From the NCBI GenBank assembly GCA_034420475.1, contig DAOULH010000027.1, positions 1-9,291 of the forward strand: a DNA stretch of 9,291 nucleotides, given 5' to 3'. A model generated the notes under the pieces. The model made no database searches. It saw only the letters and a program-made list of their open reading frames with translations, and had not been told where the DNA came from. Numbering within the stretch: position 1 is the first letter of the stretch; each line of letters opens with the position of its first letter. The translations under genes were made by a program, and so were the position numbers. This DNA comes from Bin87 sp034420475. GTDB taxonomy: Bacteria > Chloroflexota > Dehalococcoidia > Lucifugimonadales > UBA3495. Positions 1-5,227 of this stretch are shown here, piece by piece.

Positions 1-112
1 GACGCCGATACCTCGTTGACGCCGATACCTCGTTGACGCCGATACCTCGTTGACGCCGATACCTCGTTGACGCCGATACCTCGTTGACGCCGATACCTCG
101 TTGACGCCGATA
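1..112. repeat. 17-bp perfect tandem direct repeat array
   Basis: The unit gacgccgatacctcgtt occurs six times without a mismatch (starts at 1, 18, 35, 52, 69 and 86), followed by a 10-base partial copy at 103-112. The array reaches the window edge, so its true length is unknown. There are no spacers, so it is not a CRISPR. On the plus strand the unit carries TGA, and because 17 is not a multiple of 3 this stop falls in all three frames, so the array cannot be coding in that direction. Perfect identity suggests recent expansion, strong homogenisation or an assembly effect. Its position just upstream of the first gene suggests it sits in the promoter region; the function is unknown. Confidence 0.97.
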
Positions 113-114
113 AA
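84..114 (+). promoter_or_regulatory. Possible sigma70-type promoter at the end of the repeat array
   Basis: TTGACG (84-89) matches the -35 consensus at five of six positions. GATAAA (109-114) matches TATAAT at four of six, with a long 19-base spacer. GATAAA arises only where the last partial repeat meets unique sequence; the inner units read GATACC there. Transcription would start near 121, leaving a short leader that contains the Shine-Dalgarno sequence AGAGGAG (131-137). The hexamer fit is moderate, the spacer is not optimal, and promoter consensus in this lineage is not known, so this is a candidate only. Confidence 0.3.
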
Positions 115-147
115 TGTACGGGTTTCTCCGAGAGGAGCATACACACC

Positions 148-693
148 ATGAAGACCATGACATTGGCAATAATGGGTCTGACGATGATACTGCTGGCTGC
201 TGCCTGTTCGAGCGGAGCTCCGGCAAGGGGGGCCCAACCGTCGGAGCCGGTGGAAACGATCTACGATTTCAACATAGCGCTCTACCAGGGCAGTGAAGAG
301 TTGGGAGCGGAGACGGTGGCGGTTTCCGACCTGCGCGGCCAGCCGGTGGTGTTGAACTTCTGGGCGGGGTTGTGTCCGCCGTGCCGGGCGGAGATGCCGG
401 AATTCCAGGACTTCGCCGACGAATACGAGGGCCGAGCGACGCTGGTCGGCGTGGACCTGGGGCAGTTCTTCGCGCTGGGCAGCGAAGCGGATGCCATCGC
501 GCTGCTCGGCGAACTGGGGGTGACCTATCCGGCCGGCGCGACGGACGACGGGAACGTGGTGCGTGAACTGGGCGTCTTGGGCCTGCCGGCGACGTTCTTT
601 GTGGCGGCCGACGGCAGCCTGCATCGCAAGTGGCAGGGCGTCCTGAACGGCGAGAAACTTGCGGAGATCACCGACGAGATGCTGGCGCAGTAA
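148..693 (+). CDS. TlpA/ResA-like thioredoxin-fold lipoprotein
   Basis: This 181-residue protein should act outside the cytoplasmic membrane as a thiol-disulfide oxidoreductase. Residues 1-20 form a signal peptide with a hydrophobic core ending in LLAAAC, so Cys20 is a likely lipidation site. The lipobox is slightly degenerate, with Leu at -4 and Ala at -3. The thioredoxin active site is CPPC at residues 76-79, inside FWAGLCPPCRAEMPEF; the usual Trp before the first Cys is Leu here. The cis-Pro loop is GLP at 145-147, followed by ATFFVAADG, typical of the TlpA/AhpC-TSA superfamily. AGAGGAG (131-137) lies 10 bases before the ATG and supports this start. It is the first gene after the repeat array, and its stop is 21 bp before the first flavin oxidoreductase. 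Its partner is unknown: cytochrome c maturation is one role of the family, but no such genes are nearby. Confidence 0.9.
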   Translation: MKTMTLAIMGLTMILLAAACSSGAPARGAQPSEPVETIYDFNIALYQGSEELGAETVAVSDLRGQPVVLNFWAGLCPPCRAEMPEFQDFADEYEGRATLVGVDLGQFFALGSEADAIALLGELGVTYPAGATDDGNVVRELGVLGLPATFFVAADGSLHRKWQGVLNGEKLAEITDEMLAQ

Positions 694-714
694 AGCGTCA
701 ATGGGAGACATGGC

Positions 715-1668
715 ATGGCAGACAACACGATCACCTTCGGTCTGAACCTGAGCGTGGACAACTTCTGGGACCTGCCGGATTTCGCCCGGCGGGCCGAGGA
801 CCTGGGATACGACCGGGTGTCGATAGGGGAGCACGTCATGGATGGCAACCCGCCGCGTCCCACGGTGATGGGACTTCCAGCCATGGCGGCGGCGGCCGGA
901 GCGACCACGCGGCTGCGGGTGCTCACGGGGATCGTGATTGCGCCGCTGTACCATCCGGTGATGCTGGCCAAGCTGGTGGCCACGGTGGACCAGATTTCGG
1001 GCGGGCGGCTGGACTTCGGCATCGGCATCAGCGGCCAGCGGGACACGCGGGCGGAGTTCGACGCGCTGGAGATCCCGGTGAACACGCGGGGACGGCGCAC
1101 GGACGAGATGCTGCGGGCGATGAAGCAGTTGTGGACGGAGGACCACGTCTCCCACCACGGTCGGTTCTTCAACTACGACGACGTGACGCTGGAGCCCAAG
1201 CCGCATCAGCAGCCCTACCCGCCGATATGGGTAGCCGGACGGAGTGACGCGGCGGTGCGCCGGGCGGCGATAGCCGGCGACGGGTGGTATCCGTACCTGT
1301 TCACCGTGAACCGGATCCGACGATCCAACACCAGCGTGCGGGAGATGGCGGAGCATTCAGGCCGGGATTTGAGCCGGTTCCACTGGGGCCTGAACCAGCC
1401 CACGGCCATCGACGAGGATCCGGACAAGGCCCTGGAAACGGCGATTGCCCACGTTGGGCAGCGGTACGTCACGCCGGAGCGCAGCGCGGAGGACATCGCG
1501 CGGGCGCTGTGCATCACGGGCAACGCCGAGGACTGCATCGGGGCGGTTCAGGAGCGGATTGACGCCGGCGTGAGGGATTTTGTGTTCGGTTTTCTGGCCG
1601 GGGAGGCCGACGACTACTTCCGGCAGATGGAGCTGTTCTCGAGCCGGGTGCTTTCGCATTTCAAGTAA
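715..1668 (+). CDS. LLM-class flavin-dependent oxidoreductase (luciferase-like, F420/FMN)
   Basis: This 317-residue protein belongs to the bacterial luciferase-like monooxygenase superfamily, TIM-barrel enzymes using reduced FMN or coenzyme F420. The N-terminal strand is TFGLNLSV. Family-typical blocks are ARRAEDLGYDRVSIGEHV (24-41), APLYHPVMLAKLVATVDQIS (76-95), GGRLDFGIG (96-104), PKPHQQPYPPIWVAGRS (161-177) and the C-terminal ITGNAEDCIGAVQERIDAGV (267-286), where the cofactor and dimer regions usually lie. The length is normal for the family. GGGAG (703-707) sits seven bases before ATG 715; the ATG at 710 is out of frame. The sequence cannot tell F420 from FMN dependence, and the substrate is unknown. 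It shares its operon with a second, clearly diverged LLM enzyme at 2241-3251. Confidence 0.93.
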   Translation: MADNTITFGLNLSVDNFWDLPDFARRAEDLGYDRVSIGEHVMDGNPPRPTVMGLPAMAAAAGATTRLRVLTGIVIAPLYHPVMLAKLVATVDQISGGRLDFGIGISGQRDTRAEFDALEIPVNTRGRRTDEMLRAMKQLWTEDHVSHHGRFFNYDDVTLEPKPHQQPYPPIWVAGRSDAAVRRAAIAGDGWYPYLFTVNRIRRSNTSVREMAEHSGRDLSRFHWGLNQPTAIDEDPDKALETAIAHVGQRYVTPERSAEDIARALCITGNAEDCIGAVQERIDAGVRDFVFGFLAGEADDYFRQMELFSSRVLSHFK

Positions 1669-1693
1669 CCGCCGCCGGTTCGGCAGGGTTATA

Positions 1694-2206
1694 ATGCTGC
1701 CAGATTTCAGGACAATACTGGTCGCCCTGTGGGCGCCGGCGCTGGCCGGGGCGCTCGCGATTGCGGCGACGTGGCTGGCGTGGCATTTCACGGCGATACC
1801 CTGCACCATTGAGACTGCGGCTGAGTTGATGTGCCGGCCAGGTCCTGTCTCAAGGTACATCTCAACATCGGTACTTCACCATTGCTTCATCCACGGCAGC
1901 ATTGCCGTAGCCATCGTCGGAGGGCCTGATTTTATGCTTTTCTTACGTGAGCGACGTCGCAACAACCAAATGATGGAATTCATACAGACCACCTTGGAGC
2001 AGATGGCTGAAGAGCGCCGGCAAGCCGCCGAGGAGCGTCGCCAGGCTGACGAACGGGCTGCCGAGGAGCGTCGCCAGGCTGAGGAACGGGCCGCCGAGGA
2101 ACGTCGCCAGGCTGCGGCGCAGGCGGCCGCTCAGCAGGAGGCGTTTCTGGAAGCATTGAATCGTCTGACCGAGGCTATCGCCCAGAATGGGCGCAACCGT
2201 CAATAG
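1694..2206 (+). CDS. Small membrane protein with hendecad-repeat coiled coil
   Basis: I do not recognise a named family for this 170-residue protein. A hydrophobic stretch at about residues 8-30 (ending ATWLAW) and another at about 66-84 (SIAVAIVGGPDFMLFL) are probable membrane segments, giving a hairpin. The charged motif RERRRNN follows, which should be cytoplasmic. Residues 89-160 are a predicted coiled coil very rich in Glu, Arg, Gln and Ala; residues 113-145 are three 11-residue units beginning EERRQA. ATG 1694 was chosen because it lies just after the preceding stop and GGCAGGG (1683-1688) is five bases upstream; an earlier in-frame ATG would lie inside the oxidoreductase gene. Its place between two flavin oxidoreductases may mean a scaffold or membrane anchor, but nothing in the sequence proves this. 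Confidence 0.75.
   Translation: MLPDFRTILVALWAPALAGALAIAATWLAWHFTAIPCTIETAAELMCRPGPVSRYISTSVLHHCFIHGSIAVAIVGGPDFMLFLRERRRNNQMMEFIQTTLEQMAEERRQAAEERRQADERAAEERRQAEERAAEERRQAAAQAAAQQEAFLEALNRLTEAIAQNGRNRQ
2030..2128 (+). repeat. Three 33-bp in-frame coding repeats (11 codons each)
   Basis: Units lie at 2030-2062, 2063-2095 and 2096-2128. The first two match at 31 of 33 bases; the third matches the first at 17 of its opening 18 bases and then diverges to Ala-rich codons. A partial related unit precedes them at 2009-2029. They encode EERRQADERAA, EERRQAEERAA and EERRQAAAQAA. Near identity at the DNA level, not only the protein level, indicates recent duplication of the coiled-coil unit. Confidence 0.9.
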
Positions 2207-2220
2207 CTCAGATAGCTCAG
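2203..2220. repeat. Perfect 9-bp tandem duplication over a stop codon
   Basis: The sequence atagctcag occurs twice back to back (2203-2211 and 2212-2220). The first copy contains the TAG that ends the membrane protein gene. Because the unit is nine bases, the second copy gives another in-frame TAG at 2213-2215, so the gene has a tandem stop. It is most simply a replication slippage product. Confidence 0.85.
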
Positions 2221-2240
2221 ACAACCACCGAGGCTCGCGC

Positions 2241-3251
2241 ATGAAATTTGGCATCTACAGTTCCATAGCGGACCCGCCGGCCGGGGAGAACCTGGCGCTG
2301 CGGGTTGATGAAGTCGTGGCGGAGGCGAAGCTCGCCGAGTCGGCGGGGTTTGACTCGTGCTTCTTCGGGGAGCATCACCAGGACAAGGATGGGTTTTTGC
2401 CCTCGCCGCTGATCGTGTCGGCGGCGGTGGCGGCGCAGACCACGACGCTGAACCTGGGGACCTCGGTGATCCTGCTGCCGCTGCATCATCCGGTTCACCT
2501 GGCGGAGGACGTGATCACGCTGGACATCGTGTCGCGGGGGCGGTTCATCCTGGGCGTGGGGCTGGGCTACCAGCCGGTGGACTTCCGGACGTTTGACATC
2601 GCCATCGAGCAGCGGGTGAGCCGGTTCGAGGAGGAGATCGAGATCATCCGGCAGTGCTGGAGCGGCGAGCGGTTTTCGTTCTCCGGCGAGCACTTCAACC
2701 TGGACGACATAACGATCACGCCCAGGCCGTACTCGGATCCGGCGCCGCCGCTGTGGATCGGGGCGAGCCGGACACCGGGAGCGCGGCGGGCCGGTCGAAT
2801 CGCGGACGGCTTTGTGGCGGGGCCGAGCACCGACCTGGAGAGCACTATCGCGCTCACCGGCGCCTACCAGCGGGCGGCGGAAGAGGCCGGCAAGGAGCCG
2901 GTGACGTGCCTCATGCGCGACGCCTGGGTGGCCCCAACACGAGCCGAGGCGGAGCGGGTGTACGGGCCGGAGGTCATTGACGCCTACAAATACTACTGGC
3001 GCAACGGGCTGAACGAGTTCCGCCGCTACACCGAGGAGTCGCAGATCAACATTGACAACCTGGGCCCGGATAGGCTGATCCTCGGCGAGCCCCAAGAAGT
3101 GGTGGACGAGTTCCACCGCTGGAAGGAAGCTACGGGCGCGGACTACTTCCTGCTGCGGCTGAGGCATGCCCACTCGGGCGGGCCGCCCCACGAACGCATC
3201 ATGGAGGCCATCCAGCTGTTCGGTGAGGAAGTTATTCCGCACTGCCAGTGA
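2241..3251 (+). CDS. LLM-class flavin-dependent oxidoreductase, second copy type
   Basis: This 336-residue luciferase-like TIM-barrel protein is the second flavin/F420 oxidoreductase in the run. It opens with MKFGIYSS and has family blocks LAESAGFDSCFFGEHHQ (31-47), LLPLHHPVHLAEDVITLDIV (78-97), SRGRFILGVGLGY (98-110), RVSRFEEEIEIIRQCW (125-140) and PRPYSDPAPPLWIGAS (161-176). The GEHH motif is common in LLM monooxygenases. It is only distantly similar to the protein at 715-1668, so it is not a recent tandem duplicate. The frame is open upstream to ATG 2187, but I chose ATG 2241: the family start aligns there, GAGG (2230-2233) is seven bases upstream, and the longer form would overlap the previous gene. 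The substrate and the choice of FMN or F420 cannot be read from sequence. Confidence 0.93.
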   Translation: MKFGIYSSIADPPAGENLALRVDEVVAEAKLAESAGFDSCFFGEHHQDKDGFLPSPLIVSAAVAAQTTTLNLGTSVILLPLHHPVHLAEDVITLDIVSRGRFILGVGLGYQPVDFRTFDIAIEQRVSRFEEEIEIIRQCWSGERFSFSGEHFNLDDITITPRPYSDPAPPLWIGASRTPGARRAGRIADGFVAGPSTDLESTIALTGAYQRAAEEAGKEPVTCLMRDAWVAPTRAEAERVYGPEVIDAYKYYWRNGLNEFRRYTEESQINIDNLGPDRLILGEPQEVVDEFHRWKEATGADYFLLRLRHAHSGGPPHERIMEAIQLFGEEVIPHCQ

Positions 3252-3295
3252 GGCAAGCGGAATCGGCCGCGTGAAGACCAGCAAGGGGGCAGCTA

Positions 3296-3643
3296 ATGAT
3301 TGGAAATGCCGAATTGATTGCGATTGTCGGTTTGGGAATAATGCTGTTCGTCGCCGGCGCTGGAGCAGCCTACGCTTTGGGCAACCTGCCCAGGCGGAGT
3401 GAGTTCAAGGACGCCATCGAGAAGAACGAGGTCTCCCACAAGGAACTTTCCGACAAAATTGAGGCATCCTACAAGGAACTTTCTGACAAAATTGAACAAT
3501 CCCACGCGAACCTGGTGGCCGAAATTCGGCGCAGCCACCAGCAGCTGCTGCGCGCCTTGATCAACCACCGACACCTGGAACCAGATGGCGAACCCGTCTT
3601 CACCGAACCGCCCGACGCTGAACTAGTCGCTGCTGACAACTAA
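3296..3643 (+). CDS. Small membrane-anchored coiled-coil protein
   Basis: This 115-residue protein has one hydrophobic segment at about residues 7-29 (from LIAIVG to AAYALG), followed by a long polar helix. Residues 47-90 consist of four consecutive 11-residue units beginning SHKELSDKIEA and SYKELSDKIEQ and decaying through SHANLVAEIRR to SHQQLLRALIN. The result should be a single-span protein with a hendecad coiled coil and a short acidic tail (about 95-115). AAGGGGG (3283-3289) lies six bases before the ATG. It starts 44 bp after the second oxidoreductase and ends 25 bp before the decarboxylase-like gene, so it is probably co-transcribed. It resembles phasin-like or apolipoprotein-like helical proteins only in general style. 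I assign no function. Confidence 0.75.
   Translation: MIGNAELIAIVGLGIMLFVAGAGAAYALGNLPRRSEFKDAIEKNEVSHKELSDKIEASYKELSDKIEQSHANLVAEIRRSHQQLLRALINHRHLEPDGEPVFTEPPDAELVAADN
3434..3565 (+). repeat. 33-bp in-frame coding repeats (11 codons each)
   Basis: Four 11-codon units begin at 3434, 3467, 3500 and 3533. The first two match at 28 of 33 bases; the last two are related mainly through the Ser-His start and the hydrophobic positions. The period equals that of the unrelated membrane protein at 1694-2206. Confidence 0.8.
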
Positions 3644-3668
3644 ACCCCAACTTTCAGGAGAGTTCATC

Positions 3669-4229
3669 ATGCCTCGTTTCCCCATCGCGTCCCGGGATGC
3701 CGTGCCACCGGAACAAGTTGACGCCTTTGACGCTATCGTATCCGCACGCGGCGGAGCGGTGCCCGAGTTCGGGCCCATCGCCGTGCAGCTCCACGTGCCG
3801 GAGATCGCCCAGCGGGGCGAGGTGCTGCGGGACTACCTCCGAGCGGGCGGTTCGACCCTGCCCGACAACGTGGCGGAGCTGGCCATGATAACCACCGCCC
3901 GGGAGCTGGACTGCCAGTTCATCTGGCACGCCCACGCCGCGGCCGGACGGCGGGCGGGGCTGAGCGACGCGCTGGTGGACGCCCTGCGCGACAAGCAGGA
4001 ATTGCCGCCGTTGTCGTCCGCTGAAGCGGCGGTCATCAACTACGGGCGGGAGTTCTTCCGCACGCGGCGGGTGTCCCAGGCCACCTTCGATGCGGCGCGG
4101 GCCGAGTTCGGCGACCGTGGGCTGATCGAGCTGACCAACCTGATGGGGTACTACTCGGTGCTGGCGTTCAACATCAACGCGTTTGAGCAGCTGCCGCCGG
4201 CTTCGGACGAGCCGTTTTTGCCGGTGTAG
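3669..4229 (+). CDS. Carboxymuconolactone decarboxylase/AhpD-like protein
   Basis: This 186-residue, mostly helical protein fits the carboxymuconolactone decarboxylase (CMD) superfamily, whose members include gamma-carboxymuconolactone decarboxylase and AhpD-type peroxidase partners. The diagnostic block is NVAELAMITTAREL followed by DCQFIWHAHAAAG (67-93), giving the Glu79-Cys82-His89 pattern of the family. The usual AhpD CxxC is absent, with only one Cys here, so an AhpD-type disulfide reductase is unlikely and a CMD-like role fits better. A second helical block with RELIELTNLMGYY-like pattern occurs at about 150-162 (GLIELTNLMGYY) and ends in FNINAFEQLPP. AGGAGAG (3656-3662) sits six bases before the ATG, the best Shine-Dalgarno in the window. 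It is the last gene of the redox block. Substrate unknown; an aromatic-degradation role is only suggested by family. Confidence 0.85.
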   Translation: MPRFPIASRDAVPPEQVDAFDAIVSARGGAVPEFGPIAVQLHVPEIAQRGEVLRDYLRAGGSTLPDNVAELAMITTARELDCQFIWHAHAAAGRRAGLSDALVDALRDKQELPPLSSAEAAVINYGREFFRTRRVSQATFDAARAEFGDRGLIELTNLMGYYSVLAFNINAFEQLPPASDEPFLPV

Positions 4230-4278
4230 GAGTCTGGCACGGGCAGGCAACAGCCGAGCCGGTTAATGCTGTGGAAGA

Positions 4279-4308
4279 TTGCCGAGGTCGCCCGGCGGTG
4301 TGTAGTAT
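4279..4308 (+). promoter_or_regulatory. Possible promoter for the Uma2-like gene
   Basis: In the 121-bp gap after the decarboxylase-like gene, TTGCCG (4279-4284) and TAGTAT (4303-4308) are separated by 18 bases. Each matches the sigma70 consensus at four or five positions. The start codon is about 40 bases downstream of the -10 box. The gap is the first sizeable one in the run, which makes an independent promoter reasonable, but hexamer matches of this quality are expected by chance. The rest of the gap holds nothing I can name. Confidence 0.3.
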
Positions 4309-4350
4309 CCGTCACAGGATAAGACCGGCCAGGGAAGGACGCGATATGCC

Positions 4351-5088
4351 ATGACCACGCCCGACATCTTCGTCAAGCGCCCTCCAGCCCCGGGCCGCTT
4401 TCGTCTGCCCGACATCCCCGAACGCGAGCCCGACGAAGTGAGCCAGTACGACCAACTGTTCAAGACCGGACGCTCCCATGCCCTGGCCATCCACCTGGGC
4501 AATCCCGAAACCACCCTGGTGGAGGCTGACCGCTGGATCATCGCGGAGCCGGGTTCCTTCCGGGATTTGGCCCGCTATCCCGACCTGCTGGTGGCCTTCG
4601 ACGCGGACCCGGAGTTGTATGAGGCCAGCAACGGCTACATCGTCTCGGAGCAGGGCAAGGGGCCGGACTTCGTGCTGGAAGTGGCTTCTCCCAGCACTGC
4701 TGCTGAAGACACTGGTCCCAAGCGGCGGGACTACGCGGGATTGAGGGCGCTGGAATACTGGCTGTTTGACCGGACGGGGGAGCATTACGGGACGCGGCTG
4801 GCCGGCTATCGCCTGGAGGACGGCGAGTACGTTTCCATAGATATAGAGGAGTTGCCCGACGGCGGTTTGCAGGGATACAGCGTCGCCCTTCACCTGAACC
4901 TGCGGTGGGAGGGCGGCGAGTTGGCGTTTTACGACCCGGCTACAAACCGGTCCATCCTCACCTATGAAGACCAGCAGGCCCGCGCCGAGGCCGAGCAGGC
5001 CCGCGCCGACGCCGCCGAGGCCGCACTGGCCGCCGAGCGCGCCCGTGTCCGCGATCTGGAGGAGAGACTCCGCCGCCGGAATCTCTGA
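4351..5088 (+). CDS. Uma2-family (DUF820) endonuclease-like protein with coiled-coil tail
   Basis: The 245-residue protein matches the Uma2 family of PD-(D/E)XK-fold proteins, which are often multicopy and of poorly known function. The core reads RYPDLLVAFD (75-84), GPDFVLEVASPST (104-116), Lys124 in GPKRRDY, and LRALEYWLFD (131-140). Likely metal and catalytic positions are Asp78, Asp106/Glu110 and Lys124, all present. A beta-rich part (145-205) follows, then an Ala-Glu-Arg coiled coil (208-243), making the protein longer than a typical Uma2 core of about 190 residues. ATG 4351 follows AGGGAAGGA (4331-4339) by 11 bases; the ATG at 4346 is out of frame. It is not obviously part of the redox block. 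Whether it cleaves DNA, and for what purpose, cannot be seen. Confidence 0.88.
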   Translation: MTTPDIFVKRPPAPGRFRLPDIPEREPDEVSQYDQLFKTGRSHALAIHLGNPETTLVEADRWIIAEPGSFRDLARYPDLLVAFDADPELYEASNGYIVSEQGKGPDFVLEVASPSTAAEDTGPKRRDYAGLRALEYWLFDRTGEHYGTRLAGYRLEDGEYVSIDIEELPDGGLQGYSVALHLNLRWEGGELAFYDPATNRSILTYEDQQARAEAEQARADAAEAALAAERARVRDLEERLRRRNL

Positions 5089-5142
5089 CGCTGACCCGAT
5101 CAGAGCAAGCAAAGCGCCGCAAAGGAGGGGTATTCAGGAGCC

Positions 5143-5208
5143 ATGTTCAACCGCGGCAGAAGCAACCACAGCGGGCAGATCCGCCGTTGCCTGCCCCGGT
5201 CAGGATAA
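5143..5208 (+). CDS. Possible 21-codon upstream ORF
   Basis: In the 139-bp gap before the nuclease-like gene, an ATG at 5143 opens a reading frame of 21 codons ending at TAA 5206-5208. The product would begin MFNRGRSNHSG and is basic, with one Cys. AAAGGAGGGG (5121-5130) is the strongest purine-rich ribosome-binding-like sequence in the region but lies 12 bases from this ATG; AGGAG (5136-5140) is only two bases away. It could be a leader peptide or a small protein, or chance. No similarity is recognised, so confidence is low. Confidence 0.2.
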   Translation: MFNRGRSNHSGQIRRCLPRSG

Positions 5209-5227
5209 GGGTATAGGGGTAGGGAGC

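Noticed and set aside
1..112. CRISPR array
   Set aside because: Units are contiguous and identical, with no spacers, and are shorter than CRISPR repeats.
1..149. Open minus-strand reading frame through the 17-bp array
   Set aside because: All three minus frames are stop-free across the array simply because the unit lacks stop codons on that strand. The ATG at 149 has no supporting ribosome binding site and the frame overlaps the leader of the real gene.
1667..1680. Hairpin AACCG-CCGC-CGGTT after the first oxidoreductase as a terminator
   Set aside because: The stem has only five pairs, overlaps the stop codon and lacks a following T run; the next gene follows within 25 bp with its own ribosome binding site.
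2217..3284. Long minus-strand frame antisense to the second LLM oxidoreductase
   Set aside because: It is a high-GC shadow frame; its translation is Arg/Pro/His-rich with no recognisable family, while the plus strand encodes a full known enzyme.
4198..4219. CGGC/GCCG stem followed by TTTTT near the end of the decarboxylase-like gene as a terminator
   Set aside because: The stem has only four pairs with a nine-base loop and lies inside the coding sequence, before the stop. It could weakly attenuate but does not support a terminator call.
3669..4229. AhpD-type alkylhydroperoxidase assignment
   Set aside because: The CxxC that defines AhpD activity is missing; only Cys82 is present, so the broader carboxymuconolactone-decarboxylase family call is kept.
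5187..5217. TTGCCT ... TATAGG as a promoter for the nuclease-like gene
   Set aside because: The spacer is 19 bases and the -10 match is poor. The start would fall about four bases from the GTG, leaving the ribosome binding site outside the transcript.
4964..5227. N-terminal extension of the nuclease-like gene to ATG 4964
   Set aside because: It would overlap the Uma2 gene by 125 bp and yields a Pro/Arg/Ala low-complexity sequence. The GTG at 5228 has a ribosome binding site and precedes the conserved core.
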